Shown in pieces: positions 36,936 through 44,481 of a stretch of DNA of 64,000 nt. The notes under the pieces are model-generated. The model did no database searches. It was not told where the DNA came from and saw nothing but the letters and a program-made list of their open reading frames with translations. The stretch comes from Candidatus Thioglobus sp. NP1. Lineage in GTDB: Bacteria; Pseudomonadota; Gammaproteobacteria; PS1; Pseudothioglobaceae. A program made the translations under genes and the position numbers. The stretch is from NCBI RefSeq assembly GCF_003326015.1, contig NZ_CP023860.1, positions 496,001 through 560,000 on the forward strand. The letters run 5' to 3'. Within the stretch, counting starts at the first letter, position 1, and each line of letters starts with the position of its first letter.

Positions 36936-38553
36936 CAAAAGTTGCCTTTATAGGACTTAATTGTTCCTTTCCTAAAATCATATCTGCTGCACGAGCAGCT
37001 ATCATTTGAGTTGGAGCATTTAAATTTCCTGAAATTATTTGCGGCATAACAGAGGCATCGACAACGCGAAGATTTTTGATTCCATGTACCTTCATTTGGT
37101 CATCAACAACTGCCATTTCACCACCCCCCATAGCACAAGTACAGCTGGGGTGATAGTCTGTCTCCGCGGCATCTCTTATAAACTGCTCAATGTCAGCCTC
37201 AGATTGTACTTGAGGACCTGGTATTAACTCGACCCCCCTAAATTCATCAAATGCAGGCTGTGAAATGAGTTCACGCGCTTTTTTAAATCCATTCACCATA
37301 TCAGCTAAATCTTCTGAGTCTTGGAAGTAATTAAATGCCATTAATGGTTTTTCAAGTGGATTTGCAGATTTTAGAGTTACTTGCCCCCTACTGCGAGGTC
37401 GCAGATGATCTACATGAATTGAAAAAGCTTGTAGTAAGGATATTTTGTCGTCATTATATTCAAGTCCTACTGGACCAAAGTGATACTGAATGTCAGGGTA
37501 TGCTATATTTGGACTGCTTTTTATCAGTCCACCCGCTTCCCAAATATTTGAAGTTGCGATTCCCTTTCTAGTAAAGACCCACCTTATACCGGTTGCTAAT
37601 TTTCGATGAGGTTGATTAACTTTATGTATTGGAAAACTTTTTTTGCACGCGTATTGTAATATGACGCACGAATGGTCTTGAAGGTTTTGACCAACTCCAG
37701 GAAGATCGGCATGAATTTCTATGCCATGCTTTTGCAGGTGCTTTGATGGGCCGACACCAGAAAGCATCAGTAAATGTGGCGAGTTTATTGCCCCACCCGA
37801 TAGTATTACTTCTTTATTAGCTTTTACTGAATGAAGCTTACCCTTATGCTTAAAGGAAACTCCATTTACTGAATTACCAGTAATATTTATTTTCATGACC
37901 TGTGCTTTTGTGAGGAGCGTTATATTTCCTCGGGCAAGGGCTGGCCTTAGATATGCTCCAGCAGCGCTGCATCGACGCCCATGTTTTCGTGTTGCATCTA
38001 GCCTTGCTATACCTTCAGGATTAAAACCATTAAGATCTTCAGAATAACCCTGTCCAGATTGGCGTCCCGCTTCTTCAAGTGCATCAAACAAAGGATTATC
38101 AAATGAACCTTTTGTGACGCCAAGATTGCCACTACCGCCTCGCCACTGATCTTCACCACGATCTGAATTCTCACCTTCTTTAAAATAAGGTAAGCATTGA
38201 TCATAAGACCATTCCTTTAATCCACATTCAGTTTGCCAGCGATCATAATCTAATGGATGGCCTCTCATATAAACCATTGAGTTAATAGACGAAGAGCCTC
38301 CAACAACTTTACCTCGAGGCATTGGAACATTTCTATCAAAAAGCTCTGGTTCATTCTCGGTTGAATAATTCCAGTTAATCTTTGGGTTTCGGTAAGCTTT
38401 ATAAACACCAGCAGGTATATGGATCATCAAATTGTAATCCATTGGACCCGCCTCTAAAACTAAGATCTTATGTTTCTTACCTTCGCCAAGTTTATTTGCA
38501 AGTACACATCCAGCTGAGCCGGCGCCAACTATTACATAATCATAATTTTCCAT
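36922..38553 (-). CDS. GMC-family oxidoreductase (choline dehydrogenase-like)
   Basis: An FAD-dependent alcohol/choline dehydrogenase of 543 residues. The FAD motif DYVIVGAGSAGCVLANKL opens the protein. GMC signature 1 (MPRGKVVGGSSSINSMVYMRG) and signature 2 (GGAINSPHLLMLSGVGP) follow. The C-terminal active-site region has YHPSCTCAMGGGEM with the catalytic histidine. The family oxidises choline, long-chain alcohols or polyethylene glycol. BetA is the best-known relative, but no betaine aldehyde dehydrogenase is adjacent. ATG 38553 is preferred over TTG 38562. Confidence 0.88.
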   Translation of the reverse strand: MENYDYVIVGAGSAGCVLANKLGEGKKHKILVLEAGPMDYNLMIHIPAGVYKAYRNPKINWNYSTENEPELFDRNVPMPRGKVVGGSSSINSMVYMRGHPLDYDRWQTECGLKEWSYDQCLPYFKEGENSDRGEDQWRGGSGNLGVTKGSFDNPLFDALEEAGRQSGQGYSEDLNGFNPEGIARLDATRKHGRRCSAAGAYLRPALARGNITLLTKAQVMKINITGNSVNGVSFKHKGKLHSVKANKEVILSGGAINSPHLLMLSGVGPSKHLQKHGIEIHADLPGVGQNLQDHSCVILQYACKKSFPIHKVNQPHRKLATGIRWVFTRKGIATSNIWEAGGLIKSSPNIAYPDIQYHFGPVGLEYNDDKISLLQAFSIHVDHLRPRSRGQVTLKSANPLEKPLMAFNYFQDSEDLADMVNGFKKARELISQPAFDEFRGVELIPGPQVQSEADIEQFIRDAAETDYHPSCTCAMGGGEMAVVDDQMKVHGIKNLRVVDASVMPQIISGNLNAPTQMIAARAADMILGKEQLSPIKATFAFDV

Positions 38554-38619
38554 AAAACTCAACGCTTAAAACACTTAAACAATAGTTTAAATTAACTCTC
38601 CCAAGCATATCAAAGGAAT

Positions 38620-38648
38620 TTGGACTTTAGTTCAAGTTGATATTTAAT
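38620..38648 (+). promoter_or_regulatory. Palindrome-containing promoter 2
   Basis: TTGGAC (38620-38625), exactly 17 bp and TTTAAT (38643-38648), with the inverted repeat TTGGACT-TT-AGTTCAA over the -35 box. The 23 bases from GGACTT to TTGA match promoter 1 almost exactly. It lies in the 262-bp gap upstream of the divergent GMC gene, so an operator here could serve both directions. Unlike the other two, it is followed by a 25-nt leader with AGGAGG. Confidence 0.55.
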
Positions 38649-38679
38649 CATATTAAAGTATAAAAATTAGGAGGAAATT

Positions 38680-38748
38680 GTGAATGCATTCATCGTATCA
38701 ACTTTTGATGGAACAACTGAAGATTATATGAAAAGTTTAATTGTGTAG
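38680..38748 (+). CDS. Possible 22-residue peptide or gene remnant
   Basis: A GTG at 38680 opens a 22-residue frame (NAFIVSTFDGTTEDYMKSLI) ending at TAG 38746-38748. It is preceded by AGGAGG (38669-38674), the strongest Shine-Dalgarno in this region, and by promoter 2. It may be a real small peptide, a leader peptide for the operon starting at 38816, or the truncated start of a lost gene. No family is recognised. Confidence 0.3.
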   Translation: MNAFIVSTFDGTTEDYMKSLIV

Positions 38749-38815
38749 ATTAAGTCTATTCTCTAGAAAAAATGAATTAGTGATAAAATCACTCTTTTTC
38801 ATGTCATAGTTATAG

Positions 38816-39046
38816 ATGAGATTTGCTAAATACGAACAACAGTTAAAGTGGTTTGCTCTATTCCTGGGAATCCTAAGTACAATTGCTATTATTAATGACT
38901 TGTATCCTTATACAATGTTTATTGGGCTTCCTTTTTGCTTAATCTGGGTTTATTGTGCTTGGCTCCATACTGAGAAACAATTAAAATGGATTAATATAAT
39001 CTTTACTGGGTTATATACATATGGAATAGTGAATTACTATATTTAA
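38816..39046 (+). CDS. Small three-helix membrane protein, unknown
   Basis: A 76-residue hydrophobic protein with three predicted membrane segments (about 11-29, 32-51 and 58-75). No domain is recognised. It ends two bases before the DUF2237 gene, so it is probably the first gene of an operon running to 41126. It is downstream of promoter 2. Short length lowers certainty, but composition and context support coding. Confidence 0.6.
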   Translation: MRFAKYEQQLKWFALFLGILSTIAIINDLYPYTMFIGLPFCLIWVYCAWLHTEKQLKWINIIFTGLYTYGIVNYYI

Positions 39047-39048
39047 TA

Positions 39049-39417
39049 ATGGACGAGTCATTTAACGTATTTGGTGAAAAATTAGAAGTTTGTGGTATGG
39101 ACCCAGTAACTGGATTCTATCGTGATGGTGTGTGTAATACCTGTAAAGATGACTTTGGTTCTCATACAGTCTGTATTGAAACTTCACAGGAATTTTTAGA
39201 CTACACAAAATCACAAGGAAATGATTTATCTACTCCTATGCCTGCTTATGGATTTGAAGGACTAGAGCCAGGTGATAATTGGTGTGTATGTACTGGACGT
39301 TGGTTAGAAGCAGAGAAGAGGGGTATGGCACCTAGACTAAATTTACAAAGTACGCATATAAGAGCATTGGAAATAATTCCAATGGAGCTCCTTATAAAAT
39401 ATGCAGTAGATGAGTAA
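39049..39417 (+). CDS. DUF2237 family protein
   Basis: A 122-residue cytosolic protein of the DUF2237 family, unknown function. The family's features are visible: FGEKLEVCGMDPVTGFYRDG at the start, the cysteine pair in GVCNTCKDDFGSHTVC, and PGDNWCVCTGRWLEA followed by APRLNLQSTH. The conserved cysteines suggest metal or redox chemistry, which is unproven. It is between a small membrane protein (2-bp gap) and a CPXCG protein (9-bp gap). Confidence 0.85.
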   Translation: MDESFNVFGEKLEVCGMDPVTGFYRDGVCNTCKDDFGSHTVCIETSQEFLDYTKSQGNDLSTPMPAYGFEGLEPGDNWCVCTGRWLEAEKRGMAPRLNLQSTHIRALEIIPMELLIKYAVDE

Positions 39418-39426
39418 ATATAAAAA

Positions 39427-39618
39427 ATGACAAATAAAGAGATCACCTGCTTCTTTTGCTTTGAACAATTTGAAGTTTCATTAGAAATAGGTTCATCGTT
39501 TATTGGAAATGATATTGAGATTTATGACTGCGAGATATGTTGCAACCCAAATAAACTTGAGTATGAAGTTTATGATGGCGAAATAATCATAAATAATGTT
39601 GGTGATGGAAATGAGTGA
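39427..39618 (+). CDS. CPXCG-motif cysteine-rich protein
   Basis: A 63-residue protein with two cysteine pairs, CFFC near residue 8 and DCEICCNP near 38-45, as in the CPXCG family, where the first pair is usually CPYC. The pattern suggests a zinc ribbon. The first motif is altered (Pro to Phe) but both cysteines remain. It overlaps the Rieske oxygenase gene by a few bases, which implies translational coupling. Function is unknown. Confidence 0.78.
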   Translation: MTNKEITCFFCFEQFEVSLEIGSSFIGNDIEIYDCEICCNPNKLEYEVYDGEIIINNVGDGNE

Positions 39619-40750
39619 AATAGAGCAAAAATTTGAAGAGCATCTAAAGCTATGTCAGTTACCTCCTCTTCAAAGACGAAGCCTGCCTTTTGAATGCTAT
39701 TGGAGAGAATCAATTTTGATTCAAGAGCAAAAGCATATTTTTTCTAACCAGTGGCTTGGCTTAGGAAGGGCTGATAGATTGGAAAATCATGGTGAATATG
39801 AAGCCTTTGAGCTTTGTGGTAAAGCCTTAGTTTTAATGCGTGACCAAGATAAAGTATTGAGATTATTTGCTAACACTTGTCGCCATAGGGGCGCAAAACT
39901 TTTGGAGAGTACTGGTCAGTGTCAAGCTATCAGTTGTCCTTTTCACGGCTGGACATACTCACTTGATGGCAATTTAATAAATGCTAAAACAATGTCAGAA
40001 AATCCTAATTTTGACTTTCTGGATCATTCCCTAATTGAATATGAATTGAAAGATGTTCAGGGTTTCCTTTTTGCTTTTCTGGGAGATCAGCCAACAGATT
40101 TAGATACTCAACTTGGTGATTTCTCTGAATTACATCAGCCTTGGTCTTTAGATGAATTAATTACTACCAGGCGCGCAGTCTTTGAGGTGCAGTGTAATTG
40201 GAAAGCTTTTTTAGATGTTTTTAATGAATACTATCATTTGAACAATGTTCATCCAACCAGTATTGATAACCTTTACAACATTCCGGAAGAAGCGGATAAA
40301 ACAACAGGGGATTATGCTAGTCAGTTTGGTTTAACCACTGGTACAGGAGCATTACTAGAATCACATCAATCTAATGCATTGCCAAAAATGGAAAATTTAG
40401 ACTCACCTTGGAATCTTGGTGCTCGCTATACTTGGGTTTTTCCAAATATGACTTTTGCAGCAAGTCAAGAAGCAATTTGGGTTTACGAAGCAACCCCAAT
40501 TTCTTCAGGAAGATGCATGGTTAGACAAAGTATTTGTTTTCCAAAAACAACAACAGAACTCCCTAATTTTAAAGAAAAATCTCTAGTCTATTATCAGCGA
40601 CTTGATGATGCCCTAGATGAAGATATTGCTGCACTAGAAAATCAGCAAAAGGGCCTTAATAAATCGCCTTCTATTCAGGGGCAATTCTCTACATTAATGG
40701 AAGCAAATGTTGCAAATTTTGCTCAATGGTATGCGAATAAATTAATATGA
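39611..40750 (+). CDS. Rieske non-heme iron oxygenase, alpha subunit type
   Basis: A 379-residue ring-hydroxylating/N-demethylating oxygenase. The Rieske [2Fe-2S] ligands are Cys90/His92 (FANTCRHRGAK) and Cys109/His112 (SCPFHGWTYSLDG). The mononuclear iron site has EYYHLNNVH with His209 and His214. The family includes aromatic dioxygenases and the quaternary-amine oxygenases (carnitine, choline and glycine-betaine monooxygenases). The single-subunit context without a beta subunit favours the latter, but this is inference. No reductase gene is adjacent. Starts at 39596 or 39605 are alternatives. Confidence 0.88.
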   Translation: MSEIEQKFEEHLKLCQLPPLQRRSLPFECYWRESILIQEQKHIFSNQWLGLGRADRLENHGEYEAFELCGKALVLMRDQDKVLRLFANTCRHRGAKLLESTGQCQAISCPFHGWTYSLDGNLINAKTMSENPNFDFLDHSLIEYELKDVQGFLFAFLGDQPTDLDTQLGDFSELHQPWSLDELITTRRAVFEVQCNWKAFLDVFNEYYHLNNVHPTSIDNLYNIPEEADKTTGDYASQFGLTTGTGALLESHQSNALPKMENLDSPWNLGARYTWVFPNMTFAASQEAIWVYEATPISSGRCMVRQSICFPKTTTELPNFKEKSLVYYQRLDDALDEDIAALENQQKGLNKSPSIQGQFSTLMEANVANFAQWYANKLI

Positions 40751-40908
40751 AAAAACCACTTAAAATTATTGGCCTATTAATCTTAGCCTGGGGTTTAGTC
40801 GAAGGAGCTTTATTCTTTTATAATTTTAAATACATTAAATGTACAGCAGGAATTGAAAACCAACAATTAGTCGCTGAAAAATGCTCTTATTTAAATAAAC
40901 TAAAATGA
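40747..40908 (+). CDS. 53-residue membrane-anchored protein, unknown
   Basis: A short frame of 53 residues (MKKPLKIIGLLILAWGLVEG... ending LNKLK). One hydrophobic N-terminal helix (about 6-27) is followed by a small domain with two cysteines (KCTAG and EKCSY). It overlaps the Rieske gene's stop by 4 bp (ATGA) and the next gene by 4 bp (ATGA), a strong sign of translational coupling. Absent from standard length cut-offs. Function unknown; it could be an accessory subunit. Confidence 0.6.
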   Translation: MKKPLKIIGLLILAWGLVEGALFFYNFKYIKCTAGIENQQLVAEKCSYLNKLK

Positions 40909-41126
40909 TAGACTTTCTAATTCCTACCCCTCTAATTATAGGGCTTCTATTAGTCCCTTTCTGTGGGTTATTCTTAATAAAGCGAACGACATATAGAAAA
41001 ACAGGTATCGCCCTAATAGTTGTCTCTTTAGGCTTTGTATTGTTTGCTTTTATAGGGTTTCTTCTTTCCTGGTTAACAGTTTCAATATTAGATGCTCACC
41101 CAGATGGAGAGGCATTAAAATCCTGA
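40905..41126 (+). CDS. 73-residue two-helix membrane protein, unknown
   Basis: A hydrophobic 73-residue protein with membrane segments at about 8-25 and 35-62 and a short basic loop between them (KRTTYRKTG). It overlaps the preceding small gene by 4 bp and is the last gene of the 38816-41126 run. No family is recognised. Confidence 0.6.
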   Translation: MIDFLIPTPLIIGLLLVPFCGLFLIKRTTYRKTGIALIVVSLGFVLFAFIGFLLSWLTVSILDAHPDGEALKS

Positions 41127-41246
41127 TTAAGGCCAATTATACTTATGAAAAAACTATTCTTAATTTTGAAAAAATTCATTGACAATATTAAAAGTACATT
41201 TAAATCTTATGAAAGATAAAATTTTTTTTGCAAGCAATAATCGAAA

Positions 41247-41275
41247 TTGGACTCTAGTCCAAATTAATATAAAAT
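41247..41275 (+). promoter_or_regulatory. Palindrome-containing promoter 3 (lipocalin gene)
   Basis: TTGGAC (41247-41252), exactly 17 bp and TAAAAT (41270-41275). The palindrome TTGGACT-CT-AGTCCAA (41247-41262) is perfect here. The -10 box ends seven bases before ATG 41282, so the predicted transcript is leaderless, the same geometry as promoter 1. No Shine-Dalgarno is present. This is the clearest of the three copies. Confidence 0.65.
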
Positions 41276-41281
41276 AATATT

Positions 41282-41821
41282 ATGAAAAAACTTCTCCTAG
41301 CTGTATTTATTTCACTCGGTTTAATTGGGTGTGCTAGTAACCTAATTTTAAACGACAACAAGCCAAAATCCATGCCAGTAGTTGACTATGTCGATCTTGA
41401 TCGGTTCATGGGCGATTGGTATGTAATTGCAACTATTCCGACGTTTCTTGAAAGGGATGCATTTAATCCCATTGAAACTTATCAGCTGAGTAGTGATGGA
41501 ACTATTGCAACGACCTTCACTTTTAATAAAGGTAGTTTGAACGGTCCAACTAAGATATACCGTCCTCGTGGATTTATTAAAGATAAGCGCACTAATGCGA
41601 TTTGGGATATGCAGTTTGTCTGGCCAATAAAGGCGGATTACAGAATTGTATATTTAGATGACGATTACCAACAAACTATAATTGGGCGAAATAGTCGAGA
41701 TTTTGTATGGGTTATGGCACGAACTCCAAGGATTTCTGAACAAGATTATTTAAATTTAGTAACCATGGTAGGCGCTCTTGGATATAACCTAAATGATCTA
41801 CAAAAAGCAACTCATGAATGA
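41282..41821 (+). CDS. blc: Lipocalin lipoprotein (Blc-like)
   Basis: An outer-membrane lipocalin of 179 residues. The signal peptide ends at a lipobox LIGC with Cys17 as lipidation site. The lipocalin motif GDWY and the family end motif VMARTP are present. Blc-type proteins bind fatty acids or lysophospholipids and are induced in stationary phase or envelope stress. It stands alone behind palindromic promoter 3, whose geometry suggests leaderless translation. Confidence 0.9.
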   Translation: MKKLLLAVFISLGLIGCASNLILNDNKPKSMPVVDYVDLDRFMGDWYVIATIPTFLERDAFNPIETYQLSSDGTIATTFTFNKGSLNGPTKIYRPRGFIKDKRTNAIWDMQFVWPIKADYRIVYLDDDYQQTIIGRNSRDFVWVMARTPRISEQDYLNLVTMVGALGYNLNDLQKATHE

Positions 41822-41859
41822 GTTTTTAAACAGATATCATAATTAACAAGGTTGAAATT

Positions 41860-42156
41860 CTAGTAAGAATATTCTACCTTTATTTCTGAATTTACTTTAA
41901 TAACTAATGATGGATCAGGTGAAGCAAAAGTAGTTCCATGTTTACTAACATTAGATTTTGAAGGGGGAAGAACTGAAACTTCTATGCCACCTGAACACAA
42001 GATCTTTCTTTTATCTACCTCATTCAGAATATATTTAGGAATTGAAGTTGATTGCATCCACCCACAAAGATCATTATTAGACCAATCATCAAGATAGCTG
42101 GCATGAGAGGTACTTAGCAAGCTGGAAATAAATAATGTTGAAATAAGTTTTTTCAT
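41860..42156 (-). CDS. Small secreted protein, unknown
   Basis: A 98-residue protein with a signal peptide (MKKLISTLFISSLLSTSHA). The mature part has two cysteines in a WSNNDLCGWM...KRKILCSGG arrangement that may form a disulfide. This tryptophan/cysteine pattern looks like a small domain, but I do not recognise a named family. It lies 57 bp downstream of another small secreted-protein gene in the same direction, with a strong hairpin between them. Confidence 0.65.
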   Translation of the reverse strand: MKKLISTLFISSLLSTSHASYLDDWSNNDLCGWMQSTSIPKYILNEVDKRKILCSGGIEVSVLPPSKSNVSKHGTTFASPDPSLVIKVNSEIKVEYSY

Positions 42157-42169
42157 AAAAACTTTGAGT

Positions 42170-42196
42170 AATGTGCCTTATTGATTAAGGCACATT
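42170..42196 (-). terminator. Strong intergenic hairpin, terminator-like without an adjacent U-run
   Basis: AATGTGCCTTA (42170-42180) and TAAGGCACATT (42186-42196) form an 11-bp perfect stem with a 5-base loop. On the minus strand it follows the 81-residue protein gene; a T-run appears only nine bases later. It could terminate the upstream gene, act as a processing or stability stem, or be a regulator site. Confidence 0.45.
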
Positions 42197-42213
42197 TAAA
42201 GAGAATTTATAAT

Positions 42214-42459
42214 TTATACATCTAGCAATCTTAGAGCACCATTAAGTAGCTCTTCAGACATACCATGATCGCCCGAACTATGCGCTGCCATACCTTGTTC
42301 GTGAAGCATCAAAGCAATACTAATTAATGTTGCATGTTTTGTCTGATCTAACGTTGCAATTTTATCTTCAACTTGTGATGTAAGCATTGGACATGCTCCG
42401 GCAAAAGCCATAGAAGGTAACATTAAAATTATAAATGTAAAAGATAGTAATTTTTTCAT
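42214..42459 (-). CDS. Small secreted protein, unknown
   Basis: An 81-residue protein with a signal peptide (MKKLLSFTFIILMLPSMAFA). The ~60-residue mature part is mostly helical by composition and contains one cysteine and several His and Met residues (GACPML, HEQGMAAHSSGDHGM), which may hint at metal contact. No family is recognised. Confidence 0.6.
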   Translation of the reverse strand: MKKLLSFTFIILMLPSMAFAGACPMLTSQVEDKIATLDQTKHATLISIALMLHEQGMAAHSSGDHGMSEELLNGALRLLDV

Positions 42460-42573
42460 GACATTCCTGTTTATTATTAAAAGGAACGCCAGTTTACAAC
42501 GAAATTTATTTCAATTATTGCAATTGGGTAGTGCACTTTTTGTTACATTATGAGATAAGGACTTCTAACTCAA

Positions 42574-43632
42574 CTATAAACTCTCTTTTTCAAGAATTGA
42601 AATAGCCTGACTAATCAAAACATTTTCATCTTTATAAGGTTTTGCATCGTCTATTTCGTAATACTTATCTCTAGCAAATTTGTTATAGGTTTCTTTGAGT
42701 TTGCCTATGCCTTTATAGTTAATGTACTTTTGAATGCTAGCAAATGGTTTTTTAACATTAACAAGTTTTCTTTTTTCGAGTTCTAGTGCAAGATAATGCA
42801 GCGAGAAGTATGAATATTCATCGAGTAGCTCCCATAATGATTCAAAACTCCCGCGAATATATCCTACTCTTACTAATTCACTATGAAGTCTAAGGGCAAA
42901 TTCTTCTCCATAGGGGCTATCATTTAAATCTCGATCATTAATTTCAAGTTTTATTAAGTAGCCATTTTTATAAGCCCAATCACGCAGTTTTCTTGAGATG
43001 TAAAAGCCACTTGGACAGGTTAGAAGGTAGTTCTCTTGTAGTAATTTAAATTCCGAAGTCTGAGTAAGACTCCATTCCATATGCCCATGATTATTCTTTG
43101 GGTTATATAAGCCTGAATTGATAACTAACTCTAAGCCTTTGCAATCTTGATAATAAATATCATCAATTTCAAATAGCCTTTCATCAAGTTTAAAGTCTTC
43201 GAATCCTTCATTTCCAATACAAGAGGGGCTTAATCCAAGAATAACAAAGAGTGCTTCCTCAAGTTTTAATTTAGGTTTTTGTAATCTAGTCAGAGCAAAT
43301 CTTTCTCTTTCTAACTTTCCTATTCTATGGGTCCATAGTTGATGGTAGTCATTCCATTGCTTCCAAATTGCTAAGTAAGCCTGATCAAGATCATAAGATG
43401 CCCAATCATCTTTATTAATTACACATCTGTAAGCTTCCTTTTCAACCCAGCCTTTATTGACGTATATTTCTATCCAGTTTTGATAAGAAAGATTATCATC
43501 TTTAATTTCACCAAAGGCTCTGCTATCTAATTTATCCTTCCAATAATTAAGTTGTGACTGAACTGTCTTAAGCTCTTCTCTTAAAAAGTCTATGGTCTTG
43601 GAAGTAATAACTGCAGATGTATCGAATATCAT
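42574..43632 (-). CDS. Hypothetical protein, 352 residues
   Basis: A cytosolic protein rich in Trp, Tyr and charged residues with no signal peptide or membrane segment. The first ~60 residues look like a coiled coil (TIDFLREELKTVQSQLNYWK). A middle segment LKLEEALFVILGLSPSC resembles short 'LGLSP' motifs seen in phage and plasmid regulator proteins, but no domain can be assigned. It stands alone between convergent or divergent small genes. It could be a recently acquired gene. Confidence 0.6.
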   Translation of the reverse strand: MIFDTSAVITSKTIDFLREELKTVQSQLNYWKDKLDSRAFGEIKDDNLSYQNWIEIYVNKGWVEKEAYRCVINKDDWASYDLDQAYLAIWKQWNDYHQLWTHRIGKLERERFALTRLQKPKLKLEEALFVILGLSPSCIGNEGFEDFKLDERLFEIDDIYYQDCKGLELVINSGLYNPKNNHGHMEWSLTQTSEFKLLQENYLLTCPSGFYISRKLRDWAYKNGYLIKLEINDRDLNDSPYGEEFALRLHSELVRVGYIRGSFESLWELLDEYSYFSLHYLALELEKRKLVNVKKPFASIQKYINYKGIGKLKETYNKFARDKYYEIDDAKPYKDENVLISQAISILEKESL

Positions 43633-43776
43633 TTCATTTCTCTAATTTTTTTGATATTATTAAACAAAGTCAATTATAGTTAAAAATAAATCACCTTGAT
43701 ACATCAAACTAAATTTCGACTTTTAAAACTTTCTAATTAACTTATAATTTACGAGATTTTTAATGACAAAATAATT

Positions 43777-43986
43777 ATGAGTGGCCAAAGAAGATTTCTA
43801 AAAGTATGGGCAAGAACGGTAGGGATGCCAATTGGTCTTAATGATGAGGACAAGCCAGAGTTCCTTCCTATAGCCCAGACAGATGTAAAAAAAGCTTTAG
43901 TTTTCAGAACATTCTGGATCTTATTACATGTAGTAACATGCTTACTTATTATTGCGGGTAATGGCAGAGTATTGGGTTGGTGGTAG
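43777..43986 (+). CDS. 69-residue single-helix membrane protein, unknown
   Basis: A small protein with a basic N-terminus (MSGQRRFLKVWARTVG) and one membrane segment at about 43-62, ending in GRVLGWW. No family is recognised. A TATAAT at 43743-43748 is a possible -10 box. The codon pattern looks genuine, but the short length leaves doubt. Confidence 0.5.
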   Translation: MSGQRRFLKVWARTVGMPIGLNDEDKPEFLPIAQTDVKKALVFRTFWILLHVVTCLLIIAGNGRVLGWW

Positions 43987-44064
43987 ATATTATGAAGAAA
44001 TATATTAATATATTTGACACAACTATTTGTCATCGTAATGATGCTTTCCTTTAAGTCTCATTAA

Positions 44065-44463
44065 ATGAAAGACGGAGAGCATGAAGCGAGATTATTTAAT
44101 GATATGAAGCATATCGTTACATATAAAGATGGCAAGAAGAACGGTAAAGAGACTTATTGGTACCCTTTAGGCCAGAAAGCATCAGAATGTTTTTATGTTG
44201 ATGATAAACTCGAGGGAGAATTAACAGCCTGGACTGAATTTGGCCAGGTGATTCAAGTTGACTCATACAAAAATGATTTACTTCATGGCAAGTGTTCAGT
44301 TTGGAATGAAAAAGGGCATCTTGAATCAGAAATGATGATGAAAGAGGGAAGGCCTTTTGGTAAGTATACTTTTTATGAAGATGGGGTTAAAGTAAAAGAG
44401 GGTGTTGCTGAATATCCTAAGAATGATTCACCATATAACTTTGATGGTGAAACAGTTAATTAA
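44065..44463 (+). CDS. MORN-variant repeat protein
   Basis: A 132-residue protein of short beta-hairpin repeats (KDGKKNGKETYWYPLGQ, then DDKLEGELTAWTEFGQ, then NDLLHGKCSVWNEKG, then KEGRPFGKYTFYEDG). This is the MORN_2 pattern found in the YwqK family of antitoxin-like proteins. Partner and function are unknown; no toxin-like gene is adjacent. No signal peptide. Confidence 0.7.
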   Translation: MKDGEHEARLFNDMKHIVTYKDGKKNGKETYWYPLGQKASECFYVDDKLEGELTAWTEFGQVIQVDSYKNDLLHGKCSVWNEKGHLESEMMMKEGRPFGKYTFYEDGVKVKEGVAEYPKNDSPYNFDGETVN

Positions 44464-44481
44464 GTTTTTAGTTTAATAGGT

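Noticed and set aside
41144-41218. 24-residue open frame before the lipocalin gene
   Set aside because: No ribosome-binding site, no recognisable sequence and very short; likely chance.
43705-43748. Possible fourth copy of the palindromic promoter
   Set aside because: ATCAAACTAAATTTCGACTTTT resembles the upstream region in part, but the palindrome is absent and the spacer to TATAAT would be 22 bp.
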